Source: Clostridia bacterium (GTDB lineage: Bacteria > Bacillota > Clostridia > Christensenellales > Aristaeellaceae). From it: DNA of 52,796 bases. The stretch spans positions 1 to 52,796 of the forward strand of contig JAFXVR010000007.1 in NCBI GenBank assembly GCA_017534885.1. The letters run 5' to 3'. How positions within the stretch are numbered: the first letter of the stretch is position 1; each line of letters starts with the position of its first letter. Under the pieces are notes generated by a model, which saw only the letters and a program-made list of their open reading frames with translations, was not told where the DNA came from and did not search any database. A program made the translations under genes and the position numbers. Shown piece after piece: positions 40,487 through 49,166 of the stretch.

Positions 40487-41424
40487 CAGGCGGGCCTCCT
40501 GGAGCGGATGGCCACCCACTCGCCCCGGCGGCGCACTTCCTCCACCTGGTACCCGGCCGCGGTCAGGGCCAGCAGCACGTCCTCCTCCCGCTCCCGGATG
40601 ATGCCGGAGCAGATGAAGACACCGCCGGGCACGATGTGCGCGCACAGGGGTTTGGCAAAGCCGATGATCACATCCGCGATGATGTTGGCCACGCAGACGT
40701 CACAGACCGCGTCCGTGCTGTCCAGCAGGTTGCCGTGCACCACATCGATCCGATCCGCCAGCCCGTTGTTCTCCACGTTTTCCCTGGCTACGCGCACCGC
40801 GTCTGGGTCGATGTCGATGGCCAGCACCTGCTCCGCGCCCAGCAGGGCCGCGCCGATGGCGAGGATGCCGCTGCCGCAGCCCACATCGATCACACGGCCG
40901 CCGTGCACCGCCTCCTCCAGCAGCTCCAGGCAGAGGCCGGTGGTCTCATGGGTGCCGGAGCCGAAGGCCATGCCGGGATCCATGCGGATGATCAGGTCGC
41001 CGGGCTGGGCGTCCCATTCCTCCCAGTTGGGCTTGACCACCAGGCGCTTGCCGGCGCGGAAGGGCTTGTAATACTGCTTCCAGACCTCGGACCAGTCCTC
41101 ATCGCTGACGCTCTCGCTGTCGATGGTCAGCGGGCCCACATCCCGGTTTCCTTCCTTCAGCGAGGGCAGGGCGGTGCGGATGGCCTGCAGGATGCCGCGC
41201 AGGCTTTCGTCTGCCTTCAGCCAGCAGTGCACCTGCACATCTTCGGGCAGGCTTTCAATCAGCTTCGGATCGATGATCTCCCAATAGCCGCTGGGCTTGC
41301 TGGGATCGGGGATGTCCGCCCGGTCTTCCACCATGGTGCCTTCAGCGCCGCAGTCAATCAGCAGATCAGACACCGGGTCAGCCCCGGCGGTGGTGGTGTG
41401 TACAGTCAGCTTGATCCATTCCAT
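40486..41424 (-). CDS. prmA: Ribosomal protein L11 methyltransferase
   Basis: A 312-residue SAM-dependent methyltransferase acting on ribosomal protein L11. The N-terminal substrate-recognition domain runs to about residue 130. The catalytic domain has DPGMAFGSGTHETT, the SAM motif VIDVGCGSGILAIGAALLGA, IDIDPDAV and ANIIADVI. The ATG at 41424 has GGAGG at eight bases, and the frame further upstream is a shadow of the peptide-binding gene. In many Clostridia dnaJ precedes prmA, but here a transporter-binding protein does. Confidence 0.95.
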   Translation of the reverse strand: MEWIKLTVHTTTAGADPVSDLLIDCGAEGTMVEDRADIPDPSKPSGYWEIIDPKLIESLPEDVQVHCWLKADESLRGILQAIRTALPSLKEGNRDVGPLTIDSESVSDEDWSEVWKQYYKPFRAGKRLVVKPNWEEWDAQPGDLIIRMDPGMAFGSGTHETTGLCLELLEEAVHGGRVIDVGCGSGILAIGAALLGAEQVLAIDIDPDAVRVARENVENNGLADRIDVVHGNLLDSTDAVCDVCVANIIADVIIGFAKPLCAHIVPGGVFICSGIIREREEDVLLALTAAGYQVEEVRRRGEWVAIRSRRPA

Positions 41425-41435
41425 ATGCCTGCCTC

Positions 41436-43022
41436 CTACGGCTTGAATTCCTCGATGCCCCGCATCAGCTCGTATTCGCGGATATCCCGCACGGTGGTGT
41501 ACATCAGCCGGGAGAGCACGGTGCCTCCGCGGTAATACAGGCAGATCAGCGGACAGTCCTGCACAAACAGCGCCCAGATCTGCATCAGCTTGGACTGATA
41601 AGCGTCCTTTGTTGCGCAGGTGCGCAGCTCCTTGACCAGATCGTCCATCTGCGCGGACTTGTACCGGCCATAGTTGCCGGTATTGCCCCGGGTCAGCAGG
41701 AAACCAGGATCCGGGCAGACGTCCATGCTGAAGGAGCAGAGCACCAGGTGGCAATTGCCCGAGGAATGGGTCAGCCGATCCTGCATGCCGGTGTAGGTGT
41801 CCACAATCACGGTGACGTTGAAGCCGACGGCATCCAGCTGATCCTTGATCAGATTGGCCGCCTCGATGCGCACATCGTTGTCCGGCTCCTCGTACACATA
41901 GAGGTTCAGGTTCATCTCCAGCAGCTCGGTGCCGTCCTCGGTCAGCTTGTCCCAGATGCCGTCCTCGTTGCTGTCGCCCCAGCCGTCTTCTTCCATCAGA
42001 CGGCGGGCTTCAGCAGCGTTTGTGACAAAGACGGAGGAGAAGCTGTCCGGATACATCCAGGTGCCGGGAATGGTGGGAAAGTCGGTGCGGGTGACCATGC
42101 CCAGGTACACGGAGGAGGCGATTTTGTCCGGGTTGACGGCGGCGCGGATGGCCTTGCGCACGTTGACGGACTTCAGCTTGGCGTAACTCTCGTTGAGGAT
42201 GAGCACCTCCAGCTGGCTGGTGCGGTAATCCAGAGATACGGAAGAAGTGCCGTTCTTGTACTGCGCCGCGGCCACGGAGCGGGTGAAGACCGCGTCCACA
42301 TTGGCATACTCGTATTTCTCCATAGCCTTCTGGGGCGTTGGATAGCAGAAGAAATTGACATGCTTCACCTGGGGCGCGTTTTTCCACCAGAGGGGATTGT
42401 AATCCAGATAGATATGGTTGCCGGGCTCAAAGCTGGTGATCATGTAAGGGCCGGTGCCCGGCGGGTTGTCCTGATTGATGCGGTCTGCCGGCAGGATCGG
42501 GAAGGTCATGGCGTAGAGAATGCCGTAATAAGAGCGATCCGCCTTGACCTGCACGGTCAGCTCATCCTTGGCGCTGATGGACTTGACAAAGTAGCGCAGG
42601 TTCTGATAGAAGCCCTTCTGCACCGTGGCCTCATCCCTGGCCCTGTCCAGAATGTACTGGGCGGTGGCCACCACATCCTTGGCCGTCAGCGGCGTGCCGT
42701 CGGAAAAGGTGATGCCGGAGCGCAGGTGAAAGGTCCAGGTCTTGCCGTTGCCGGTGGGCTCCCAGGTCTCGCACAGGCAGCTCTCGGGGAGATAGTTGTC
42801 GTTGATGCGGATCAGGGGCTCATAGATCAGCTGATAGACGCTCAGGATGTCCCGCTCGTTGGGCTCCAGCGGGCGGATCATCAGCGTTTTGGTGGACTGG
42901 ATGGCGATGCTGATGCGGTCGTCCACGTTGGAGGCTTCAGCGGGCAGCGCCGCCGTCAGCATCGCCAGCAGCAGCATCAGGGCTGTTAAACGCGTGGAAG
43001 ATGAGCGCGTCGTAAATCCCAT
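41436..43022 (-). CDS. ABC transporter substrate-binding protein, family 5 (peptide/nickel type)
   Basis: A 528-residue exported binding protein with a signal peptide (LTALMLLLAMLTAALPAEA) but no lipobox Cys. The family 5 pattern is clear: LIYEPLIRINDNYLPESCLCETWE near residue 65, FHLRSGITFSDGTPLTAKDVV, GTGPYMITSFEPGNHIYLDYNP and later NVRKAIRAAVNPDKIA. It should bind peptides or similar solutes, but no permease or ATPase genes adjoin it. A protein without a lipid anchor would diffuse away in a Gram-positive, so how it is held is open. Its first 86 bases overlap the 3' end of the lytic transglycosylase gene. The ribosome site GGAGGG is rather far (about 13 bases). Confidence 0.9.
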   Translation of the reverse strand: MGFTTRSSSTRLTALMLLLAMLTAALPAEASNVDDRISIAIQSTKTLMIRPLEPNERDILSVYQLIYEPLIRINDNYLPESCLCETWEPTGNGKTWTFHLRSGITFSDGTPLTAKDVVATAQYILDRARDEATVQKGFYQNLRYFVKSISAKDELTVQVKADRSYYGILYAMTFPILPADRINQDNPPGTGPYMITSFEPGNHIYLDYNPLWWKNAPQVKHVNFFCYPTPQKAMEKYEYANVDAVFTRSVAAAQYKNGTSSVSLDYRTSQLEVLILNESYAKLKSVNVRKAIRAAVNPDKIASSVYLGMVTRTDFPTIPGTWMYPDSFSSVFVTNAAEARRLMEEDGWGDSNEDGIWDKLTEDGTELLEMNLNLYVYEEPDNDVRIEAANLIKDQLDAVGFNVTVIVDTYTGMQDRLTHSSGNCHLVLCSFSMDVCPDPGFLLTRGNTGNYGRYKSAQMDDLVKELRTCATKDAYQSKLMQIWALFVQDCPLICLYYRGGTVLSRLMYTTVRDIREYELMRGIEEFKP

Positions 43023-43839
43023 AGTCTCTCGTCACCCTCCTGACATAGGTTTTGGTGGATTCATAGGGCAGCTGATCGATCAGCAGGGTCTGGCCGTCCG
43101 GGGAGAGCTCCGGGTTTTGAAGCCAGTCGTCCCTCACCCTGCCCTGTCCCGCGTGGTAGGCCGCGACCACGCAGACCGGATCGCCCCGGAACAGGCGGGA
43201 GAGGTAGCCCAGATACCAGCAGCCGAAGCGGATGTTGCATTCCGGGTCGAACATGCGGGTGAAGGCGTAGCCAGTCTCGTGCAGGTACTGGTTGTTGATC
43301 CAGTCGGCGGTATTCTCCCTCAGCTGCATCAGCCCCCGGGCGCTGATGGAAGACTCGGCGGCGGGATCAAAGCTGCTCTCGTTGAGGATGATAGCGGCCA
43401 CCAGGGCCGGCTGCAGGTTGTTCCTGGCGGCGTACTGCTCAATCCACTGCTGATAGGCGATGGGGTGGCGCTCCACCAACTGCTGATGCGCTTCCTCCGC
43501 GGCCTGGGCCTCCCGGGCCAGATAGCCCCGCATGACCCATACCCCCGAAAACAGGGCCGCACAGACAAAGAAGAGCAGGGTCATCAGGGCGGTGAGAAGG
43601 CGGGGCATGCGCTTCCGGGGCTTTTCCGGCGCGTCCCCCTCCTGCACAAAGCGGCTCTTCCGCTCGATGCGATCCTGCGGCGCCGGCAGATAGGTGTAGT
43701 CCGGCAGGGGCTTTCCCGGGCTGTACTGGGCGGCCCGGCGCTCCAAACGGGGCGAAGGCGATGGCGCTTCCGCCGTCTCGCGTGGGGGCTCCTGGCCGGG
43801 TGGGCTCTGGTACCGCGCTGTCCGCCGATGCCTTTCCAT
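42937..43839 (-). CDS. Membrane-anchored lytic transglycosylase (SLT domain)
   Basis: A 300-residue protein with a cytoplasmic basic/proline-rich N-terminus of about 75 residues, one membrane segment (LLTALMTLLFFVCAALFSGVWVM) and an outer SLT domain. The catalytic Glu lies in AAIILNESSFDP, with ISARGLMQL, NIRFGCWYLGYLSRLF and VVAAYHAGQGRV following. Such enzymes cleave MurNAc-GlcNAc bonds with anhydro-MurNAc formation. The C-terminal 25-30 residues extend past the usual domain end and share DNA with the start of the binding-protein gene. AAAGGAG precedes the ATG, and coaE is 26 bases upstream. Confidence 0.93.
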   Translation of the reverse strand: MERHRRTARYQSPPGQEPPRETAEAPSPSPRLERRAAQYSPGKPLPDYTYLPAPQDRIERKSRFVQEGDAPEKPRKRMPRLLTALMTLLFFVCAALFSGVWVMRGYLAREAQAAEEAHQQLVERHPIAYQQWIEQYAARNNLQPALVAAIILNESSFDPAAESSISARGLMQLRENTADWINNQYLHETGYAFTRMFDPECNIRFGCWYLGYLSRLFRGDPVCVVAAYHAGQGRVRDDWLQNPELSPDGQTLLIDQLPYESTKTYVRRVTRDYGIYDALIFHAFNSPDAAAGDADGGAAR

Positions 43840-43865
43840 GCAACCGCTCCTTTACAACGGATCTC

Positions 43866-44471
43866 TCAGCCGTTTTCTTCCGCTCTCTCCCTGGGCAGGG
43901 CGTTCAGCGCCTGGCGGATGGTCTCTTCCGGCGCGCCGCTGTTGTCGATGCGCACCTTGGCTCTGGCTGCCTTTTCCCGGGTAGGCATCTGGCTGGCCAC
44001 GCGGGCCAGCGCCTCCGTCTCAGTCAGGCCGTCCCGCGCCATCAGCCGCCGCAGCTGGGTTTCCTCCGGCAGGGTGACGCACCACACGCTGTCACAGAGG
44101 GCGTCGAGCCCCTCCTCGTAGAGCAGCGGCATGTCCAGCACCGCAATGGCCTCGCCCCGGCTGCGGGCTTCCTCAAGACGCCGGTGAATCAGGGCGCGCA
44201 GGTGCGGGCGGTAGACGGCATTCAGCCGCGCCAGCGCCTCCGGGTCGGCAAAAACCAGCGCGCCCAGCGCCTTCCGGTCGAGGATGCCCTCAGCTGAGAC
44301 GAAGCGCTCCCCGAAGGTTTGGCGGATATCCTCCAGCACCGGGCTGCCGGGCTGAACCAGCTCCCTCGAGAGCAGGTCTCCGTCGATGATGACACAGCCT
44401 GCCTCCCGCAGCGCGCCGGACACAAGGCTCTTTCCGCAGGCGATGCCGCCCGTCAGTCCGATGATCCGCAT
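43866..44471 (-). CDS. coaE: Dephospho-CoA kinase
   Basis: A 201-residue P-loop kinase performing the final step of coenzyme A synthesis. It opens RIIGLTGGIACGKSLVSGAL, has VIDGDLLSRELVQPGSP, and VLDMPLLYEEGLDALCD with the conserved PLL.E. Its start overlaps the zinc-ribbon gene by 19 bases, and the lytic transglycosylase follows. Confidence 0.96.
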   Translation of the reverse strand: MRIIGLTGGIACGKSLVSGALREAGCVIIDGDLLSRELVQPGSPVLEDIRQTFGERFVSAEGILDRKALGALVFADPEALARLNAVYRPHLRALIHRRLEEARSRGEAIAVLDMPLLYEEGLDALCDSVWCVTLPEETQLRRLMARDGLTETEALARVASQMPTREKAARAKVRIDNSGAPEETIRQALNALPRERAEENG

Positions 44472-44710
44472 GCTTCAGCCTCCTTGCCCGCGCTGCCCCT
44501 GAGGGGGATGAACAGCAGGCCGCAGCGGGGACAGCGGTAACCGGTCTGCTGAATCGCCTGCGGGCCGCCGGGCCAGCCCAGAGGAATGGCGGGCCGCTGG
44601 CTGAACAGGGCGCGGAAGCCCTTCCGGGACGGCGCGTCCCGCCAGAGCAGGCTTCCTGTGGAGGACAGCGCGCCTGCGATCAGCGCCGCGCCGCATTGTG
44701 GACAGTCCAT
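44453..44710 (-). CDS. Small zinc-ribbon protein (DUF6487-like)
   Basis: An 85-residue protein with two Cys pairs (MDCPQCGAALIAG and YRCPRCGLLFIP) separated by about 45 residues, with a Trp in the GSLLWRDAP segment. This matches the small zinc-ribbon family PF20097. Function unknown. It begins downstream of the telA terminator and overlaps coaE by 19 bases. Confidence 0.8.
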   Translation of the reverse strand: MDCPQCGAALIAGALSSTGSLLWRDAPSRKGFRALFSQRPAIPLGWPGGPQAIQQTGYRCPRCGLLFIPLRGSAGKEAEACGSSD

Positions 44711-44738
44711 GGGTCATCCTTTCCGCAGCCGTCCTGCG

Positions 44739-44772
44739 AAAACAGCCGGGGGCTTGGCGGGCCGCCCGGCTG
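44739..44772 (-). terminator. Terminator after telA
   Basis: On the minus strand CAGCCGGG and CCCGGCTG make an 8-bp GC stem around a GC-rich loop, followed by TTTT. It lies about 23 bases after the telA stop and 29 bases before the zinc-ribbon start. Confidence 0.78.
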
Positions 44773-44795
44773 CGGGGTGTTCTCAGCTTGAGCGA

Positions 44796-45962
44796 TCAGG
44801 AGCGGGTCTGGAGCAGCTTTTCCTTGAGCTCGGCCTCCATGCGGTACAGCTGCTTCTCCGCCTCCACGCGCTTGGTGTGGCCTTCCTTCTGGATGCGCAT
44901 GACCTCGTCGATGGTGTCGATGAGGCTCTTGTTGGTCTCCAGCAGGGTCTCGATATCGATGATGCCGCGCTCGGCTTCCTGGGCGGTCTCGATGGTGCCC
45001 TGCTTCAGCTTCTCGGCGTTCTTGCGCAGCAGTTCGTTGGTCATGTCGGTCACCGCGGTCTGGGCTTTGAGGGCGTCCTGGGAGTGCTGCAGGCCCAGAG
45101 CCAGCACCATCTGGCTCTTCCACAGAGGCAGGGTGTTGCTCAGGGTGGACTGAATGCGCTCCACCAGCAGGCTGTCGTTGTTCTGCAGCAGGCGGATCTG
45201 GGGCGCCATCTGCAGGGAGACCTGGCGGGTCAGCTTCAGGTCATGCAGCTTTTTCTCGAGACGGTCGCACTGGGCAGCCAGGTCATTGGCCTTCTGGGCG
45301 TCCAGCGCGTCGCCTGAAGCGGCGGCCTTGTCCATCAGCGCCTTGAGCTCGGTGGAGCGCACCTGCTCCAGGTACTTCTCGCCGGCGATGATGTACAGGG
45401 TCAGTTCATGGAAGTAGGAGCTGTTCTGCTCATACAGGCCGTCGAACATGGCCACATCCTTCATCAGCTGTGCCTGATAGTTCTCCAGCTGGTTGGCGAT
45501 GTCCTCCACGTTCACGGAGACCTTCGCATAGCTGGCCTTCATCTTGGCGAGCTGGTCGATGGGCTTGTTGAAGAGGGAGCCGATGCGCTCAAAGAAGGTG
45601 TCGGGCTTGTCATCGGACTGGCGCTCGAACTCCTTGAGCTCGCCCATCAGCTTGATGAGCATCTCGCCCACCTCGCCGGTGTCGGAGGTCTTCACAGCGT
45701 CCAGAGCGGTGTCGGAGAAGGCCGCGATCTTCTTCTGGGCCTCCGCGCCGAACATCAGCACGTGATCGTTGTTGCGGATGTCGAGCTTGCTGATGAACTG
45801 GTCGATGGCGACGCGCTCATCCGCGGTCAGCTGGCTGTCGTCCATGGCGGGCGCCTTGACCTCCGGCGTTTCCTCCTGGATGGACGCCACGGCCTCGTCA
45901 GCCGAGGGCGCTTCGGGAATGGTGGTGGTCAGAAGCTGCAGACCGTCGAATTCCTGAGACAT
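44796..45962 (-). CDS. TelA family protein (toxic anion resistance)
   Basis: A 388-residue, largely alpha-helical protein of the TelA/KlaA family (PF05816), recognisable by the helical body and the blocks QAQLMKDVAMFDGLYEQNSS and QVSLQMAPQIRLLQNNDSLL. Family members were linked to tellurite resistance and to stress or envelope functions; the biochemical role is unsettled. The ATG at 45962 has AAAGGAG at eight bases. It is paired with xpaC 57 bases upstream, as in Bacillus (xpaC-yaaN), so the two proteins probably work together. Confidence 0.93.
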   Translation of the reverse strand: MSQEFDGLQLLTTTIPEAPSADEAVASIQEETPEVKAPAMDDSQLTADERVAIDQFISKLDIRNNDHVLMFGAEAQKKIAAFSDTALDAVKTSDTGEVGEMLIKLMGELKEFERQSDDKPDTFFERIGSLFNKPIDQLAKMKASYAKVSVNVEDIANQLENYQAQLMKDVAMFDGLYEQNSSYFHELTLYIIAGEKYLEQVRSTELKALMDKAAASGDALDAQKANDLAAQCDRLEKKLHDLKLTRQVSLQMAPQIRLLQNNDSLLVERIQSTLSNTLPLWKSQMVLALGLQHSQDALKAQTAVTDMTNELLRKNAEKLKQGTIETAQEAERGIIDIETLLETNKSLIDTIDEVMRIQKEGHTKRVEAEKQLYRMEAELKEKLLQTRS

Positions 45963-46019
45963 TGCGGACACTCCTTTTCTTAGCTGGCGTTGTATGTGCA
46001 GCCGGGCTGGCCGGCCGAG

Positions 46020-46856
46020 TTACTGCTTGCCGCTGCGCTTTTCCAGCAGCTGGTAATAGGACTCGCGCTCGGTGTTTTTGACAGCGCCGGGATCGATGAC
46101 GGGGGTGCCGCTCATCAGCTGGGCTGCGGCGGCGGACTGGGTGTCCCGCAGGTCGGAGGCGGCGGTCTCAACGGCTTCAGGGGTGAAGTCGGAATCGGTG
46201 AAGCCGTCCCGGCGGAGCATCTGCTCCAGCACGTCAATGTCCGTGGACACGTCGAAGAGGGTGTCCTTGTACAGGTTGTCCAGCTGCTTCTGGCAGGCGG
46301 TCTGGATCATGTCGGTGCCGCGGAGCAGGGTGGCTCTGGCCTCATACATGGCGGCGGCAGAGAGACCCCGATCCTGCATGGTGCGGTAGGACTGCACCAT
46401 CTTGAGGGTGGTGGGCAGGTAGTAATTCATGAACTTGCGCACCGAGGAAGCCTTGCCGGGCTTTTCGGCGATGGTCTCTAAAATGCGGGTGCACTTGTCC
46501 TCAATCTCATTGATGCGCCGGGTGAGCTCCTGATCGGGGATGGCGTCGTTGGCCTCCCGGATCTGGGCCAGAAGCTGCTGACCGGACTGGATGGTGCGAT
46601 CTGCCAGCTCGTCGCCGGTCATCCGGACCGCCTCATATTCCTTTTCCTTGACCTGATCCTGCCGGTTGTGGGTGGTCAGATCCAGCCCGGAGGACATGAC
46701 GCCCACCGTCTTGCCCACCAGGTAGCTGATGCCCGCCACGATCGCGATGCCGATCAGGTTGAAGGGCTTGGCCAGAATCATCAGCCCGGCGGCTGTCAGC
46801 ACAAAGCCAAGGGTGGTATTTCTCTTTTCCTTCCTGCTCTTCTCACGCTTTGCCAT
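46020..46856 (-). CDS. XpaC-like protein (5-bromo-4-chloroindolyl phosphate hydrolysis family)
   Basis: A 278-residue protein with a basic N-terminus (MAKREKSRKEKRNTT), two closely spaced hydrophobic segments (FVLTAAGLMILA and IGIAIVAGISYLVG) and a helical body with FMNYYLPTTLKMVQSYRTMQ, the XpaC (PF10112) hallmark. The family is named for a phenotype in Bacillus rather than a proven activity. It precedes telA on the same transcript from the promoter at 46922-46950. Confidence 0.88.
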   Translation of the reverse strand: MAKREKSRKEKRNTTLGFVLTAAGLMILAKPFNLIGIAIVAGISYLVGKTVGVMSSGLDLTTHNRQDQVKEKEYEAVRMTGDELADRTIQSGQQLLAQIREANDAIPDQELTRRINEIEDKCTRILETIAEKPGKASSVRKFMNYYLPTTLKMVQSYRTMQDRGLSAAAMYEARATLLRGTDMIQTACQKQLDNLYKDTLFDVSTDIDVLEQMLRRDGFTDSDFTPEAVETAASDLRDTQSAAAAQLMSGTPVIDPGAVKNTERESYYQLLEKRSGKQ

Positions 46857-46921
46857 ATCCCGTATCCTCCGTACTCAGGCCGCCGGGAGGCAGCCGGTGT
46901 GCACAACTGTTCACGCATGAC

Positions 46922-46950
46922 ATCATACCACACATCCGGCGACTTGACAA
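46922..46950 (-). promoter_or_regulatory. Promoter of xpaC-telA
   Basis: On the minus strand TTGTCA (46945-46950), 17 bases, TATGAT (46922-46927), about 66 bases before the xpaC ATG. The rest of the 268-base gap up to the VWA gene shows no further gene. Confidence 0.75.
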
Positions 46951-47124
46951 GCAAGCGGTTATTAGAAACCGCTAAAAATTCGGCAGGAAAAGGGAAAGAA
47001 AGCGGGTCGGGCAGCGAAAATGGAAATGTCGCCTGCAAAGCGACCTTTTGGCCGCCGGGTTGTGCTATCATCAGGCTGTCGGAAGGAAAACACCCTGGCC
47101 CAAGAAAAAAAGGAGGTTCAGAAC

Positions 47125-47778
47125 ATGCGCAAAGATTTGACGGAACTCGTATTCATTCTCGACCGCTCCGGCTCCATGTATCCCCTGGTGTCTGACACGA
47201 TCGGCGGCTTCAACGGCGTGCTGGAGGAGAACCGGAAGCTGCCCGGCGAGTGCCGGGTGACCACCATCCTCTTCAACGACGAATTCATGACCCTGCACGA
47301 CCACCTGCCTATCCGGGGCATTGCGAACCTGACTGAAAAGGATTACCGGCCCGGCGGCTCCACGGCGCTGCTGGACGCTGTAGGCCAGGCTATTGAGAAG
47401 TTGGACGGCATTCAGGAACACACCATTGAGAGCGAGCGGGCCGAGAAGGTGCAGTTTGTGATCATCACCGACGGCTTCGAAAACGCCAGCACAAAGTTTA
47501 ACCTGCAGCGCGTCCGCCGCATGATTTCAGCGCGGAAGGAACAGGGCTGGGACTTCCTCTTCCTCGGCGCGAACATGGACGCCGTCAGCGTGGCCGGAAC
47601 CATGGGCATCCATGCCGACCGCGCCGTGGAGATGATGAGTGACGGGATCGGCACCAGCAAGGGTTACGAAGCCGTTTCCCGGGCGAACATCTCCTTCCGC
47701 ACGGGCTGTGCCGAGGCGCCCAGGGCCTGGAAAGCGGAAGTGGAGGAGGACACGAGGCGGAGGAAGCCGCACAAATAA
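47125..47778 (+). CDS. von Willebrand factor A (VWA) domain protein
   Basis: A 217-residue single-domain VWA protein. The metal-ion adhesion site is complete: LDRSGSM (DxSxS), the Thr of GGSTALLDAV and the Asp of IITDGFEN. It has no signal peptide or membrane segment, so it acts in the cytoplasm. The ATG at 47125 follows AAGGAGG at eight bases; an upstream open frame to 47020 has no coding character. Some cytoplasmic VWA proteins are MoxR or Ter-system partners. Here it stands alone, near xpaC-telA but on the opposite strand. Confidence 0.9.
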   Translation: MRKDLTELVFILDRSGSMYPLVSDTIGGFNGVLEENRKLPGECRVTTILFNDEFMTLHDHLPIRGIANLTEKDYRPGGSTALLDAVGQAIEKLDGIQEHTIESERAEKVQFVIITDGFENASTKFNLQRVRRMISARKEQGWDFLFLGANMDAVSVAGTMGIHADRAVEMMSDGIGTSKGYEAVSRANISFRTGCAEAPRAWKAEVEEDTRRRKPHK

Positions 47779-47836
47779 TCGGACGGGCGAAGGTTCGCCG
47801 CCAGTCCTGGCCTGCTGCGTGTGCCGGGACGTCAGT

Positions 47837-47861
47837 CACCTGCCGGAAAAACCGGCGGGTG
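47837..47861 (+). terminator. Probable terminator after the VWA gene
   Basis: CACCTGCCGG and CCGGCGGGTG form a 10-bp stem with one wobble around AAAAA, with ATTGATTTTT following. The T-run overlaps the next promoter's -35 region, so terminator and promoter are stacked. Confidence 0.6.
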
Positions 47862-47862
47862 A

Positions 47863-47890
47863 TTGATTTTTGGCGCGGATGGGCTATAAT
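47863..47890 (+). promoter_or_regulatory. Promoter of murI
   Basis: TTGATT (47863-47868), 16 bases, TATAAT (47885-47890), about 30 bases before the murI start. Confidence 0.7.
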
Positions 47891-47919
47891 CGGAACTGAC
47901 AGGCGGGGAGGAGTGAGGC

Positions 47920-48696
47920 GTGATGAGCGATCGGCGGCCGGTGGGCGTGTTTGACAGCGGCGTGGGCGGCCTGAGCGTACTGGCGGCCCTGGAGAAAGAG
48001 CTGCCGGGAGAGCGGTTTATCTATTACGGCGACACCGCCTACGCGCCTTACGGCACCAAGACGGACACGGAGGTGCTGGGGCGGGCCGAGGCGGTGACGG
48101 AGCTGCTGCTGGCGCAGGGGGCCAAGGCGGTGGTCATCGCGTGCAATACGGCCACGGCCGCCGCGGCGCATGTGCTGCGGGCGGAGCGGCCCGAGCTGCC
48201 CATCGTGGCCATGGAACCGGCGCTGAAGCCCGCAGCCCAGTCCCGGCACGGCGGGAGCATTCTGGTGCTGGCCACGCCGATGACCCTGCGGCTGAACAAG
48301 TTTCAGCGGCTGATGGCGGACTGGGGAGAAGGCGCGGTGCCTGTGCCCTGCCCAGGGCTGATGGAGCTGGTGGAACGCATGGACTGGGAGGCGGCAGGGG
48401 TTTACGTGACAGAGACGCTGGAGCGCTTCCGGGAGAGGAAGATCGACGCGGTGGTGCTGGGCTGCACCCACTATGTGTTCCTGCGGCCGCTGCTGCGGGA
48501 GCTGACAGAGGGGAAAGACATCCTCATCGTGGACGGGAACGCGGGCACGGCCCGTCAGCTGAGGCGGGTGCTGGAAAGCAAAAACGCCCTCTCCGGCGCG
48601 GAGAAGGGCGGTACGGTTCTGCAGACAAGCGGGGAGGAGGCCGGCGCGCTGCCGGTCATGGAACGGCTGCTGGCCTTTGCCAGGGAAAAGCTCTGA
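47920..48696 (+). CDS. murI: Glutamate racemase
   Basis: A 257-258 residue enzyme supplying D-glutamate for peptidoglycan. Both catalytic cysteines are visible (VIACNTATA and VLGCTHYVF), with FDSGVGGLSVL and YYGDTAYAPYG at the N-terminus. GTG at 47920 and ATG at 47923 are adjacent behind GGAGGAG; spacing slightly favours the GTG. It has its own promoter. It converges with the small gene ending at 48700, leaving only three bases between stops and no recognisable terminator. Confidence 0.96.
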   Translation: MMSDRRPVGVFDSGVGGLSVLAALEKELPGERFIYYGDTAYAPYGTKTDTEVLGRAEAVTELLLAQGAKAVVIACNTATAAAAHVLRAERPELPIVAMEPALKPAAQSRHGGSILVLATPMTLRLNKFQRLMADWGEGAVPVPCPGLMELVERMDWEAAGVYVTETLERFRERKIDAVVLGCTHYVFLRPLLRELTEGKDILIVDGNAGTARQLRRVLESKNALSGAEKGGTVLQTSGEEAGALPVMERLLAFAREKL

Positions 48697-48699
48697 GCC

Positions 48700-49113
48700 T
48701 CAGCCGCCCGTGTTCATGCGCTCCTTCAGCTCGGCGATGCGGTGCTCATGGGCGCGGATGGCGTTGAGCATGGGCTGTTTGTACTCCAGCTCGGCGCAGG
48801 CGGCTTCCGCCTGGCGGATGCGCTCCAGCCGCTCCTCGGTCTGGCTGAGCTCGATCTCCAGGGCGGCGGGGATGCCCATCGCCTCCCCGTAAAGCGCCTT
48901 GATGGCTGTCTCGATCTGGTCAGCAAACACAGTGCTGCCGGTCATCAGGCTCACGGCCTGGGCGGTCTTCAGCAGCAGCTGGTAGACGTTTTCACCTTCC
49001 CGGGCGCCCCGCATGACTTCTTCCTGCAGGGTTTCGGCCTGGCGAATATTCTTCTGATAAGCCTGATAGGCGGTGAGCTGGGTGGTATCCGGGGTCTGAC
49101 TGGTTTCGCTCAT
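48700..49113 (-). CDS. Unknown small helical/coiled-coil protein
   Basis: A 137-residue protein not recognised. It is almost entirely helical, with Gln/Glu/Ala-rich stretches (AYQKNIRQAETLQEEVM; ELSQTEERLERIRQAEAACA) and no signal peptide or membrane segment. AGGAGG precedes the ATG. It is the last gene of the zinc-ribbon/TPM/recQ run, 53 bases after recQ, and converges on murI. Confidence 0.75.
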   Translation of the reverse strand: MSETSQTPDTTQLTAYQAYQKNIRQAETLQEEVMRGAREGENVYQLLLKTAQAVSLMTGSTVFADQIETAIKALYGEAMGIPAALEIELSQTEERLERIRQAEAACAELEYKQPMLNAIRAHEHRIAELKERMNTGG

Positions 49114-49166
49114 GGGTTCCTCCTGAGATGTATCCTGAAATGTGAGCGGCGGACGGGATAAAGGCC

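Noticed and set aside
47020..47124. Upstream extension of the VWA protein to 47020.
   Set aside because: The ATG at 47125 has an ideal AAGGAGG site and starts just before the VWA fold. The extension has no family similarity and contains that ribosome site.
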